Source: Sulfurovum sp. (GTDB taxonomy: Bacteria; Campylobacterota; Campylobacteria; Campylobacterales; Sulfurovaceae). From it: a stretch of 25,575 nt of DNA. How positions within the stretch are numbered: position 1 is the stretch's first letter; the number at the start of each line of letters is the position of its first letter. Positions 7,770-15,701 of this stretch are shown here, one piece after another. A program made the translations under genes and the position numbers. Under the pieces are notes generated by a model that made no database searches, had not been told where the DNA came from, and worked only from the letters and a program-made list of their open reading frames with translations. The stretch spans positions 1-25,575 of the forward strand of contig JADGDL010000029.1 in assembly GCA_016744875.1 (NCBI GenBank). Reading direction: 5' to 3'.

Positions 7770-8962
7770 TGGTTATGATAGCAAGTTTATTTGTTTTTAA
7801 TTTACATGCAGTAGAAACAACAAAAGACACACAAAAGTTTACGCAAGAACAACTTGATCAGGCTATGGCACCTATCGCTTTGTATCCGGATGCATTGCTG
7901 TCTCAGATGTTAATGGCGTCTACTTATCCCGATGAAGTAGCTAAAGCTGTAACGTGGTCTAAAAACAATGATAATAAGATCAAAGGTGATGACGCTGTCA
8001 AGGCAGTGCAAGATAAAAAATGGAATCCGAGTGTCTCATCACTTGTAGCCTTTCCCCAAGTACTTGATATGATGGGCAAAAAATCAGACTGGGTCAAAAC
8101 AGTTGGTGATGCATTTCTTGCTCAACCAGACACCGTAATGGATACGATACAAACCCTTCGTAAAAAAGCAAAAGAAGAGGGTAATTTAAAGAGTTCAAAA
8201 GAGCAAACGGTGAAAGAGACTAAAAAAGAGGAGACAACAACGATTATCATACAAGAGACTTCTCCTCAAACAGTCTATATCCCTGTCTATAACCCAACAT
8301 ATGTTTATGGTTCTTGGTGGTATGGTGGCTATTACCCTTTTTATTACTATCCACATTATTATCGTCCTTTACCTGGTGTCTATTATGGTTTTGCCAGAGG
8401 TGTTGTTGTTGGAGCTGCCTTATGGGGTGGATTTAACTGGTACCACCGTGATGTTAATATCAATGTGAATAGATTTAACTCTATTAACGTACACAATAGA
8501 CTCAATGTCTCAGGAAACCATGCTTCATGGAAAAATGACCTACGCGCTAAAAACCCTCGTAGTACAAATAATCAACGTAACCTACAAAGAAATAATGCAA
8601 AAGAAACACTGGGTAAAAAAGGTTTAAACCTTTCAAATGAAAGAAAAAAAATATCAGGTACAGGTGGAGATAAATTAAGAGATAGTCTAAATAATGGTAA
8701 TTTCCAAAAATATAATTTTGATCCAAGTGCATTTAGTGGAATATCAAAACCTTCACGCTCTAATGTAGAAGCACATAGAGGTGACTTTTCAAGAAGTCAT
8801 AGTAATAACTCACGTTCTAATCATAACTTACAACAACGTAGTACCTTTGACAGTCCTAGTGTTAATCGTAGTGGTTTTGGTGGTGCTAGTCATAGTAATT
8901 TCAGAAGTGGTCACATGGGTGGCATGGGCGGGGGCAGAATGCACTCGATGAGAAGAAGGTAA
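7757..8962 (+). CDS. DUF3300-family exported protein
   Basis: A secreted or surface protein of the DUF3300 family (PF11737), whose biochemical role is not established. A signal peptide (MLRIMVMIASLFVFNLHA) is followed by the diagnostic core at about residues 29-55, DQAMAPIALYPDALLSQMLM, then KAVTWSKNN, VQDKKWNPSVSSLVAFPQVLDMM at about 85-107, and YIPVYNPTYVYGSWW near 174. A Tyr-rich stretch (YYPFYYYPHYYRPLPGVYY) leads to a Gly/Ala segment and then a basic, Asn-, Ser- and Arg-rich low-complexity tail of about 170 residues ending in RMHSMRRR. The stop is followed at once by the ribosome site of the DUF2950-like gene, the usual neighbour of DUF3300 genes. Confidence 0.9.
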   Translation: MLRIMVMIASLFVFNLHAVETTKDTQKFTQEQLDQAMAPIALYPDALLSQMLMASTYPDEVAKAVTWSKNNDNKIKGDDAVKAVQDKKWNPSVSSLVAFPQVLDMMGKKSDWVKTVGDAFLAQPDTVMDTIQTLRKKAKEEGNLKSSKEQTVKETKKEETTTIIIQETSPQTVYIPVYNPTYVYGSWWYGGYYPFYYYPHYYRPLPGVYYGFARGVVVGAALWGGFNWYHRDVNINVNRFNSINVHNRLNVSGNHASWKNDLRAKNPRSTNNQRNLQRNNAKETLGKKGLNLSNERKKISGTGGDKLRDSLNNGNFQKYNFDPSAFSGISKPSRSNVEAHRGDFSRSHSNNSRSNHNLQQRSTFDSPSVNRSGFGGASHSNFRSGHMGGMGGGRMHSMRRR

Positions 8963-8971
8963 AGGAATATG

Positions 8972-9637
8972 ATGAAAACACTATGGAAAGTTTTTACACT
9001 CAGTACACTACTTTTTGTTTCAGCAGAAGCAGAAGTAAAAGTGAAGCATTTTACAACGATTAATGAAGCTGTCGATACTTTTATCAAGGCAGTAGAAAAT
9101 AACGATAAAGCGACGTATGAAGCACTTTTTAGCAAAAAATATAAGATCATCGTTAAAGAAAGAGATTTTGATAGAGAGGATGCAAAAGTTTTTTTAGAAA
9201 AGTATAAAGAGTCACATGGATTGATAACACATGATGACAAAGAGATATACATCAGTGTAGGAAAATTAGGATGGACATTTCCTATACCACTGTATGCGAG
9301 TAAAAAAGGTTGGTATTTCGATATAAATATTGGTATCGACAACATGATCACCAGAGAAATTGGAAGAAATGAATTGGCTGTGATTGAAGCCTTACAGTCA
9401 GGCGTAGAGCTTGACACACTAAGAGAAAGCCCATTGGCTGATATTTATCTTTTTTTGCAACCCATTGATGCGTCATTAGATGTAGTTGCTTTACCAAAAT
9501 CGTATAAAAAAAATGCCATTATGAGTTTTGTACGGACCAAAGAAGGCAAAGTACTTGAAACAGACTTAAAAGAAAAAGTTTATAGATTTAATGAACAGTT
9601 TAAAGTAGTTCATCAAGATTTTATGCACAGTAAATAA
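8972..9637 (+). CDS. DUF2950-like exported protein with divergent C-terminus
   Basis: An exported protein with a signal peptide (MKTLWKVFTLSTLLFVSAEA). The N-terminal two-thirds match DUF2950 (PF11453): a repeated-load segment FTTINEAVDTFIKAVENND, FLEKYKESHGLI, GWTFPIPLYASKKGWYFDI near residues 100-120, and IGRNELAVIEAL at about 133-144. The usual C-terminal part (a Gly/Asp-rich YASKDRDGDG-type stretch and WP-rich region) is absent. About 80 residues unlike it take its place, so it is a shortened or diverged member. The ATG at 8972 is 5 bases from AGGA at 8963-8966; the ATG at 8969 is too close. It pairs with the DUF3300 gene upstream; the function of the pair is unknown. Confidence 0.75.
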   Translation: MKTLWKVFTLSTLLFVSAEAEVKVKHFTTINEAVDTFIKAVENNDKATYEALFSKKYKIIVKERDFDREDAKVFLEKYKESHGLITHDDKEIYISVGKLGWTFPIPLYASKKGWYFDINIGIDNMITREIGRNELAVIEALQSGVELDTLRESPLADIYLFLQPIDASLDVVALPKSYKKNAIMSFVRTKEGKVLETDLKEKVYRFNEQFKVVHQDFMHSK

Positions 9638-9671
9638 TAATAGAGAATACCCCAAGTAACTAAGGATTTTT

Positions 9672-10490
9672 TTGTTTAAACGAATATTACAAGAACCACT
9701 ACTACACTTTTTGGTAGTGGGTGGGCTACTCTTTTTGTATCTGTCGAACAATGACAATGTTGCAAAACCTGAAATTGTTATCTCTCAGGGGAAGATCAAA
9801 CAACTCACAGCGCAATTTACCAAAACAAGACAACGTTCTCCCGATGAAAAAGAGTTAAAGGCACTGATCGATAATCAAGTACGTGAAGATCTTGCTTTTA
9901 ACCATGGTACGCAGATGGGATTGGTAGAAAATGATACCATCATCAAACGACGGGTCCAACAGAAAATAGAGTTTATGCTTAATGATTCTATTGCCAGTAT
10001 CGAACCAAGTAAAGAAGAGCTTCAGGCTTATCTGGATGCACATAAGGAAAAATATACCATTGCTCCTGTCTACAGTTTTAAACATATCTATATCAATCCT
10101 GAAAAACACGAAAATGTGGAGGCTTTTATAGCATCTTTAGGAATGCAAGATCTAGATGAAATATATCTAAATGCTGGTGATAGAATCTTGCTTGAAAGTA
10201 AGTACAAACATATAAGTACTGCGCAGGTGGCAAGACTTTTTGGATTGAAATTTGCTAAAGCTTTAGATGGTATTGCATTAGGAACTTGGCAAGGATCGGT
10301 GAAATCAGGTTATGGTTTCCATCTTGTAAAAATAGATGAAAAGTCACCTAAACATGTAGCAACACTTGAAGAGGTTGCACAAGAAGTAAAAAGAGATTTT
10401 CGCTTAGCTGCACAGAAAAAAGTTGTAGATGCTTTTTATGATGAATTACTCAACCAATATACAGTAAGCATAGGGAATAAAGCTAAATGA
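9672..10490 (+). CDS. Membrane-anchored parvulin-type peptidyl-prolyl isomerase
   Basis: A periplasmic folding catalyst tethered by one N-terminal helix (LLHFLVVGGLLFLYLS, about residues 9-24). The chaperone-like N-domain runs to about 125, and the PPIC-type (PF13145-like) domain follows, with FKHIYINP near 136, GTWQGSVKSGYGFHLVKI at about 207-224 and the closing region AQEVKRDFRLAAQKK. Start is TTG at 9672, set by AAGGA at 9662-9666 five bases away. The stop overlaps the HupE/UreJ gene by 4 bases (ATGA). This isomerase-HupE pairing recurs in other Proteobacteria as far as I recall, suggesting the isomerase assists folding linked to that membrane protein. Confidence 0.85.
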   Translation: MFKRILQEPLLHFLVVGGLLFLYLSNNDNVAKPEIVISQGKIKQLTAQFTKTRQRSPDEKELKALIDNQVREDLAFNHGTQMGLVENDTIIKRRVQQKIEFMLNDSIASIEPSKEELQAYLDAHKEKYTIAPVYSFKHIYINPEKHENVEAFIASLGMQDLDEIYLNAGDRILLESKYKHISTAQVARLFGLKFAKALDGIALGTWQGSVKSGYGFHLVKIDEKSPKHVATLEEVAQEVKRDFRLAAQKKVVDAFYDELLNQYTVSIGNKAK

Positions 10491-11467
10491 TACGAGTCAT
10501 TTTTCTTTTTTCGATTCTGTTACATACAGTTTTTTCAGATGAGATACGTCCTGCTTTCTTAGAACTTACACAGCAAAGTGAGACTTCCTACAAAGTGTTA
10601 TGGAAAAAACCCAGCCAAGGTGAAGTACAAAACCCTTTGAAGTTGGAACCGGTATTTCCCTCAAGTACTAGGCTAAAAGGTGTTAAAAAAATCTCTAAAA
10701 CAGGGAATAGTATCCTTGAAATGTATGTCATTGAAGAGAGCAGTGCACTCATCAATAAACCCATAAATATCCAAGGTCTTGAAGCGACATCATCTGATGT
10801 GTTGGTGCGTATACTCTACCTTGATGGTGAGACTGAATTTATACGTGTATTACCTGAAGACCCTCATTTTATGCTCACCCATAAAAGTGGTTTTTACAAT
10901 ATGGCAATGACTTATTTTATACTAGGTGTGGAACACATCTTAGAAGGCTTTGACCATCTTCTCTTTGTCTTGGCACTGTTGTTACTTGTTGGGAACATAA
11001 GAGTGCTTATTTGGACGATTACGGCATTTACTTTAGCCCATACTATGACCCTTATACTATCATCACTTGACATTGTATACCTCTCAATAAGTGCAGTGGA
11101 AGCGATCATTGCACTTTCTATTGTGTTCGTTGCTGCAGAGGTTGTCTATGCTATGAGAGGACGTGAATACTTAAGTAAAAAGTACCCATGGCTTATAGCC
11201 TTTGGTTTTGGTCTCATACATGGTTTAGGATTTGCTGAAGCACTTAAAGAGATAGGACTTCCCCAAAATGAAATAGTCCCTTCCATGATCTTCTTTAATA
11301 TTGGTGTGGAAATAGGACAACTTCTATTTGTAGCAGCTATACTTTTGTTTACTTGGATATTTAGATCTATCATCATTAAACATAGATATATCTATAAAAC
11401 AGTGGTTGCTTATGCCATAGGCAGTATTGCTACTTTTTGGTTTTTGGAAAGAGTACTTACCGTTTAA
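10487..11467 (+). CDS. HupE/UreJ-type metal permease with exported N-terminal domain
   Basis: An inner-membrane protein of the HupE/UreJ_2 type (PF13795), a family linked to nickel or cobalt uptake. A signal peptide (MIRVIFLFSILLHTVFS) precedes an exported beta-rich domain of about 120 residues. Six helices then carry the family motifs: LGVEHILEGFDHLLF near residues 145-159 with two His, FTLAHTMTL near 181-189, SIVFVAAE, and FGLIHGLGFAEAL near 242-254. The histidines in these helices are the likely metal ligands. It is translationally coupled to the isomerase upstream. No hydrogenase or urease gene is in the window, so the substrate cannot be assigned. Confidence 0.85.
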   Translation: MIRVIFLFSILLHTVFSDEIRPAFLELTQQSETSYKVLWKKPSQGEVQNPLKLEPVFPSSTRLKGVKKISKTGNSILEMYVIEESSALINKPINIQGLEATSSDVLVRILYLDGETEFIRVLPEDPHFMLTHKSGFYNMAMTYFILGVEHILEGFDHLLFVLALLLLVGNIRVLIWTITAFTLAHTMTLILSSLDIVYLSISAVEAIIALSIVFVAAEVVYAMRGREYLSKKYPWLIAFGFGLIHGLGFAEALKEIGLPQNEIVPSMIFFNIGVEIGQLLFVAAILLFTWIFRSIIIKHRYIYKTVVAYAIGSIATFWFLERVLTV

Positions 11468-11475
11468 ATAACATT

Positions 11476-11494
11476 AGAATAAATAGTTTATTCT
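11476..11494 (+). repeat. Inverted repeat after the HupE/UreJ gene
   Basis: AGAATAAA (11476-11483) and TTTATTCT (11487-11494) form a perfect 8-base inverted repeat with a 3-base centre. It lacks a following T-run, so an intrinsic terminator is unlikely in the plus direction. It lies about 45 bases before the argD -10 box and could be a regulator site. Confidence 0.35.
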
Positions 11495-11538
11495 CAAATC
11501 TCATAAAACCTGTGATGCGTACCATAATAACTCTTTGC

Positions 11539-11544
11539 TATAAT
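11539..11544 (+). promoter_or_regulatory. -10 box for the argD operon
   Basis: TATAAT lies 18 bases before the argD ATG at 11563. The preceding gene ends 70 bases upstream, so argD, the TolC-like gene and the MidA-type gene probably begin transcription here. Confidence 0.55.
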
Positions 11545-11562
11545 ATTAGTAATAATTAAAAC

Positions 11563-12759
11563 ATGGAAACAAAAATGACTTTAGAACAAACAGATAAACA
11601 GTATGTATTACAGACATATGCGCGGAATTATACAAACTTTGTAAAAGGTGTAGGATCTACATTATATGATGAAAATGGTAAAGATTATATCGATTTTGCT
11701 TCGGGTATAGGAGTAAACTCTGTGGGACACAGTAATGATGTGTTGGTGAAAGCGATCTCTGAACAAGCTCAAAAAATCATCCATATTTCAAACTTACAGG
11801 TCATAGAACCACAAGCAAAATTGGCTCAAAAGATCGTAGAGTTAAGCGGTTATGATATGGGTATATTTTTTGCGAATTCAGGGGCTGAAGCAAATGAGGG
11901 TGCGATAAAGATAGCCCGAAAATATGGTGAGACGAAGTTTGACAATAAGCGTTACAAGGTTATCACACTTGAACACTCTTTTCATGGTCGTACCATTACT
12001 ACAGTGAAAGCTACAGGACAAGAAAGTTTTCATACACCTAACTTCTCTCCATACCCAGACGGGTTTTCTTATGAAAAATCGATAGAAGATGTTTACAAAG
12101 CAATAGATGATGAAACCGTTGCTGTTCTTATAGAACTCGTGCAGGGTGAGGGGGGTGTGCAGCCTTTTGAAAAAGAAGAGATACAAAAACTGGCAAAACA
12201 TTTGAAAAGCATAGGTATTCTACTTATCGTTGATGAGGTACAAACCGGTGTATATCGTACAGGTGAATTTTTAGCTGCGAATCTTTATGAAATAGAGCCA
12301 GATATCATCACACTTGCCAAAGGTCTTGGTGGGGGTGTACCTATAGGTGCAGTGATGACTAAACATAAAGGTGTTTTGGCTGCAGGTGATCATGGTAGTA
12401 CTTTTGGCGGAAACTATTTGAGCTCAGCTGCGGGATTGGCTGTACTTGAAGTGTTGGAAGGTTTGTATGAGAGTGGGGCAGTAGCAGAAGCATTGGTTTA
12501 CTTTGAAGAGAAACTAAAAGATATTGCAAATAGATATACATCACTTTTTGAAAAAGAGGTTGGTTTGGGACTTATGCGTGGGCTTCGTGCAAAAAGTGCG
12601 GAGATTCAAGGAAATATCATTAAAAACTGTATGGATGAAGGTCTTATCGTGCTTAAGGCAGGACGAAATACAGTTCGTTTTCTTCCAAGTATCACAATCT
12701 CAAAAAATGAAATAGATGAAGGGTTTAAACGTTTTGAAAAAGTTATTTCTTCTTTGTAG
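11563..12759 (+). CDS. argD: Acetylornithine aminotransferase
   Basis: A cytoplasmic PLP-dependent class-III aminotransferase, 398 residues, that converts N-acetylglutamate semialdehyde to N-acetylornithine in arginine synthesis; many members also act in lysine synthesis. Diagnostic parts are FASGIGVNSVGHSN near residue 46, FFANSGAEANEGAIKIARK near 104-122, HSFHGRT near 142-148, LIVDEVQTGVYRTGE near 222-236 with the PLP-binding Asp, and the Schiff-base lysine in TLAKGLGGGVPIGAV at about residue 251. GSTFGGN precedes the small C-terminal domain. The length and motifs fit ArgD rather than ornithine aminotransferase or GabT, although the boundary within the family cannot be settled by eye. The 3' end overlaps the TolC-like gene. 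Confidence 0.9.
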   Translation: METKMTLEQTDKQYVLQTYARNYTNFVKGVGSTLYDENGKDYIDFASGIGVNSVGHSNDVLVKAISEQAQKIIHISNLQVIEPQAKLAQKIVELSGYDMGIFFANSGAEANEGAIKIARKYGETKFDNKRYKVITLEHSFHGRTITTVKATGQESFHTPNFSPYPDGFSYEKSIEDVYKAIDDETVAVLIELVQGEGGVQPFEKEEIQKLAKHLKSIGILLIVDEVQTGVYRTGEFLAANLYEIEPDIITLAKGLGGGVPIGAVMTKHKGVLAAGDHGSTFGGNYLSSAAGLAVLEVLEGLYESGAVAEALVYFEEKLKDIANRYTSLFEKEVGLGLMRGLRAKSAEIQGNIIKNCMDEGLIVLKAGRNTVRFLPSITISKNEIDEGFKRFEKVISSL

Positions 12760-13930
12760 TGCATTAGCCTATATGGCAGTGCAAGCTGATGAATTGAGTG
12801 ATATACTCTCTGAAAATAAAACATTGATCTTTGATTACCAATTTCAAAGTAATGAGTTAGAGAGTGATTTACTTTCAAACAGTTGGATGAACCCTGTAAC
12901 ATTAAAATATAGAAAAAACTACTCTACACAATTTAAAGATCGGACTGTAAATACAGGAACTTTTTCTGTTGTAGTTGATCAGCCTATCTTTAGATCTGGT
13001 GGTATCTATTATGGTATCAAGTATTCTGAGGCACAGCGTGATGCTAATATTGCAGAGATAAAGCTCCAAAAACGTACGATGATAGGTGATGCCGTTTCTA
13101 TCCTTTTTAACTTGAGAAAAACAACACTTGAACAGAAAAAAATGAAGTATCAGATAAAAAATGACACGATAGACATACGACAAAAACGTGATAGTTATGA
13201 ATCGGGACTCTTAGACAGTAGTTTTCTGGATCAGGCTATTTTGAAAAAAAGTCAGGATGAGACATCGCTACTTCAGTTGGAGTTGAATTTTATGGAGCTT
13301 CAACAACGCTTTTCTCTTTTAAGTGATAAAAATCCGAATGGTCTAAAACTACCCGAATTAAAATTGATAACTAAAGAAGACTATAGAACTGAAAACCTTG
13401 AATTAAAAAGAGATCAGTTACGTGCTGAACAATCTGCATATAATGCCAATGTGACATGGGCAAAGTATTTGCCGGCGGTCTCTTTACAAGGGCAATATAT
13501 AGATGGAGATCTGAATCCACTTTATTTTAATCCTAACATTGAAGAAAAATATTATAATTATGGTTTTTCTGTATCTATGCCACTTGATTTCAATGCTTTT
13601 ACAGATATAGAAGCCAGTAAAGTTGAAAAGTTAAAAGCTGCTGTTGAAGTACTTGACAGAAAAGAAACTGTAGATGAAGAGTACGGATGGATATATAATA
13701 GTTTAACGATCTTAGATAAAAAAATAGCTTTGGCACATAAAGATGAAAAAGTGTATAAAAATCTATTTAATGTTACTAAAAATCTTGCACAGGCTGGTGA
13801 AAAGACCTCTTTGGATTCTGATATCATGTATAACTCTCTTCAAATAAGAAAGATAGATCAAAAAATCTATAAGATAGATAAACAGGTGCAGCTTCTTAAA
13901 CTTTATATACGGGTAGAGAATGTACTTTAG
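12734..13930 (+). CDS. TolC-family outer-membrane channel protein
   Basis: An exported protein of the outer-membrane efflux family, about 398 residues, a little shorter than most TolC homologues. The TTG at 12734 gives a canonical signal peptide (MKKLFLLCSALAYMAVQA), with AAGGG 10 bases upstream; an in-frame ATG at 12716 would add six residues that fit a signal peptide less well. Two long helical, coiled-coil-like stretches (about 95-155 and 300-390) and strand-like PVTLKYRKNYSTQ and SLQGQYIDGDLN segments fit the alpha-barrel/beta-barrel repeat. It overlaps argD upstream and the MidA-type gene downstream. No pump lies next to it; the only adaptor in the window is at 6005-6712. Confidence 0.75.
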   Translation: MKKLFLLCSALAYMAVQADELSDILSENKTLIFDYQFQSNELESDLLSNSWMNPVTLKYRKNYSTQFKDRTVNTGTFSVVVDQPIFRSGGIYYGIKYSEAQRDANIAEIKLQKRTMIGDAVSILFNLRKTTLEQKKMKYQIKNDTIDIRQKRDSYESGLLDSSFLDQAILKKSQDETSLLQLELNFMELQQRFSLLSDKNPNGLKLPELKLITKEDYRTENLELKRDQLRAEQSAYNANVTWAKYLPAVSLQGQYIDGDLNPLYFNPNIEEKYYNYGFSVSMPLDFNAFTDIEASKVEKLKAAVEVLDRKETVDEEYGWIYNSLTILDKKIALAHKDEKVYKNLFNVTKNLAQAGEKTSLDSDIMYNSLQIRKIDQKIYKIDKQVQLLKLYIRVENVL

Positions 13931-14906
13931 CCAGTACATGAATGAATGGCTTTATGGTGAAGAGGGGTACTATAAACAATTTAAAGCTATAGGTAAAGTT
14001 GGAGATTTTTACACCGCTGTGAGTGCAAGTTCTTTTTTTGGTGCAAGTATCGCAAACCATTTTTATACGTTATTAAAAGAAGAAAAAGCAGATAAAAATG
14101 GTTGGCTGATAGAAATAGGTGCACATCAGGGATATTTGCTCTGCGACATGATACAGTGGCTTTATTCTTGTGATCCTACATTGGTCAAAACATTGAAGTT
14201 TGGCATAGTAGAGCGTCAGCCAGAAGTACGCAAAGCGCAACTTGCTTACATACAAGAGCGTTTTGGTGATGATATAAAAATTACACATTTTAATGACATT
14301 TCTGATGTGCAGGTAGAGTATGCATTTGTGGTAGCCAATGAGATATTTGATGCCTTTCCTTGTGAACTCTTAAAAGATGAAAAGATTGCTGTAGTTAAAG
14401 AGGATATCATTGAGTGGGAAGAGGCTTCTACACAGATGCTTTCCTGGGCAAAGAAACAGCATTTAACTCAGGGTGAAGTTGCAGTAGGCTACGAAGAATT
14501 TGCTAAACAGATGGCATCCGGTATCAAACACTGTGATTTTGTGACCTTTGACTATGGTGAAAAGTATGTACGTAATGACTTTTCCATACGTGTATACAGA
14601 AAACATGAAACGTTTCCACTCTTTGATGAAGATATAGTGCTTGGTGAATCTTTTAAAAAAGATGATATTACCTATGATGTGAATTTTGGACATGTGAGTG
14701 AGGCATTTGTAAAAGAGGGTTTTGAAGAAGTAGACTATGAGACACAGGCACGTGCACTTATACGTTTTGGCATCATTGATATTTTAGAGCAGTTTTCCAA
14801 GCAGACCACCCAGGCACGTTATGCCAGAGAAGCAGACAAGATAAAAACACTTATATCACCCACGATGATGGGTGACAGATTTAAAATGGTACATTTTAGA
14901 AAGTAA
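13920..14906 (+). CDS. MidA/NDUFAF7-type SAM-dependent methyltransferase
   Basis: A cytoplasmic methyltransferase of the COG1565 (MidA/NDUFAF7) family, 328 residues, a little shorter than usual. The eukaryotic relative methylates an arginine of respiratory complex I; the bacterial role is not established. Family marks in order are GKVGDFYTAVSASSFFGAS near residue 27, the SAM-binding IEIGAHQGYL at about 63-72 (the consensus E-G-P-G-x-G is altered to EIGAHQG), VVANEIFDAFPCELL near 138-152, FDYG near 204, ITYDVNFGHV near 250, and PTMMGDRFKMVHF at the end. The ATG lies inside the last codons of the TolC-like gene, so it is translationally coupled to an unrelated envelope gene. Confidence 0.8.
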   Translation: MYFSQYMNEWLYGEEGYYKQFKAIGKVGDFYTAVSASSFFGASIANHFYTLLKEEKADKNGWLIEIGAHQGYLLCDMIQWLYSCDPTLVKTLKFGIVERQPEVRKAQLAYIQERFGDDIKITHFNDISDVQVEYAFVVANEIFDAFPCELLKDEKIAVVKEDIIEWEEASTQMLSWAKKQHLTQGEVAVGYEEFAKQMASGIKHCDFVTFDYGEKYVRNDFSIRVYRKHETFPLFDEDIVLGESFKKDDITYDVNFGHVSEAFVKEGFEEVDYETQARALIRFGIIDILEQFSKQTTQARYAREADKIKTLISPTMMGDRFKMVHFRK

Positions 14907-14923
14907 CTTAGCTATGCTAAGTT
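14905..14923. terminator. Hairpin between convergent genes
   Basis: AACTTAGC (14905-14912) and GCTAAGTT (14916-14923) form a perfect 8-base stem with a TAT loop, placed exactly between the stop of the MidA-type gene and the stop of the minus-strand lipoprotein gene. It may stop transcription in both directions. Neither side has a long T-run, so the call is moderate. Confidence 0.45.
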
Positions 14924-15297
14924 TAACTGTTCATGGATTTTATCATTTGACATCGTTTAATAGAAGCTTCTTCTGAACCAAACATAGTTGTATATTTATC
15001 AAATTTCTCCTGAGTGATCATAGCGACACACTCTTCTTTAGTCATTGCAGCAGAAGTATTTGCAGTTGTAGTCGCTTTTTCTTTTTTCTTTTTCTTATCT
15101 TCTGGATACATATATGCGGTTTCATAATTTGTATCTTTTACTTCTTTTGGTTTATGTGTACTTTTTGGTGGTGGGGGTGGTGCTTTTTTCTCTACCGTTT
15201 GTGTTAGGTCTTTTTTGACAGGAACAGGTGCATCCTGTGATCCACAGCCAGATAAAAGAAGCATAAAAAGTGACAAAGTGACAACAGTGTATTTCAT
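14923..15297 (-). CDS. Small lipoprotein of unknown function
   Basis: A 124-residue lipoprotein. The signal MKYTVVTLSLFMLLLSGC ends in a lipobox (LSGC) with lipidated Cys18. The mature part starts with a linker containing five consecutive prolines (KKAPPPPPKSTHKPKEV) and a lysine run (EDKKKKKEK), then a helical C-terminus with two cysteines (KEECVAMI near 91 and IKRCQMI near 117) that could form a disulphide. Pro- and Lys-rich linkers span peptidoglycan in other lipoproteins; that role is inferred. It has its own promoter and ribosome site (AAGGAAA, reverse of 15304-15310), so it need not depend on acpS. No family is recognised. Confidence 0.8.
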   Translation of the reverse strand: MKYTVVTLSLFMLLLSGCGSQDAPVPVKKDLTQTVEKKAPPPPPKSTHKPKEVKDTNYETAYMYPEDKKKKKEKATTTANTSAAMTKEECVAMITQEKFDKYTTMFGSEEASIKRCQMIKSMNS

Positions 15298-15320
15298 AAA
15301 GTATTTCCTTTTTTGATTGT

Positions 15321-15326
15321 ATTATA
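15321..15326 (-). promoter_or_regulatory. -10 box for the lipoprotein gene
   Basis: The reverse strand reads TATAAT here, 23 bases before the lipoprotein ATG and downstream of the acpS stop. It supports separate transcription of the lipoprotein. Confidence 0.5.
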
Positions 15327-15337
15327 ATTTATTTTGG

Positions 15338-15685
15338 TTAATCAATGACTACAACAGCAATGGCAAATCCACCATCATGGCTGATGGAGAGTGAAGATGA
15401 TTTGATTTGATGTATTTTTTGTGCCTCATCTGTAAGTTTGAATCCAGGTGCACCACGACTATTTTTATTTAGGATAATATCATGAAATGCCAGACCTGAA
15501 CCTATGCCACATCCCAGTGCTTTTGAAATGGCTTCTTTTGCTGCCCAAAATCCAGCGATAGACTCAACCTTGCTTGCAAGTGCCATTTCGTCACTGTTTA
15601 AAAATTTCATTTTAAACTTGTCACCAAATTTGTTCAGGGATGATTCTATTCTGCTGATCTGTATAATATCTGTTCCAATGTTCAT
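15338..15685 (-). CDS. acpS: Holo-[acyl-carrier-protein] synthase
   Basis: A cytoplasmic 4'-phosphopantetheinyl transferase that activates acyl carrier protein for fatty acid synthesis, 115 residues and of usual length for AcpS. The three family motifs are clear: IGTDIIQISRIESSL at residues 3-17 with the metal-binding Asp5, FWAAKEAISKALG at about 46-58 with Glu51 and the catalytic-site Lys, and LSISHDGGFAIAVVV near the end. The start is the ATG at 15683-15685, because the conserved N-terminus begins directly there; a longer frame to 15715 runs into the radA 3' end. It follows radA with a short gap and is probably transcribed with it, although a TATAAT lies 9 bases before this ATG. Confidence 0.92.
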   Translation of the reverse strand: MNIGTDIIQISRIESSLNKFGDKFKMKFLNSDEMALASKVESIAGFWAAKEAISKALGCGIGSGLAFHDIILNKNSRGAPGFKLTDEAQKIHQIKSSSLSISHDGGFAIAVVVID

Positions 15686-15701
15686 GAAAGTATTATAACC
15701 A

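Noticed and set aside
8911..9417. 168-codon minus-strand frame opposite the DUF2950-like gene
   Set aside because: Ser- and Leu-rich antisense shadow of a gene with a clear family match; no ribosome site or promoter was found for it.
14923..15297. TonB-like protein because of the PPPPPK and KPK linker
   Set aside because: It has a lipobox instead of a TonB N-terminal anchor and lacks the TonB C-terminal domain.
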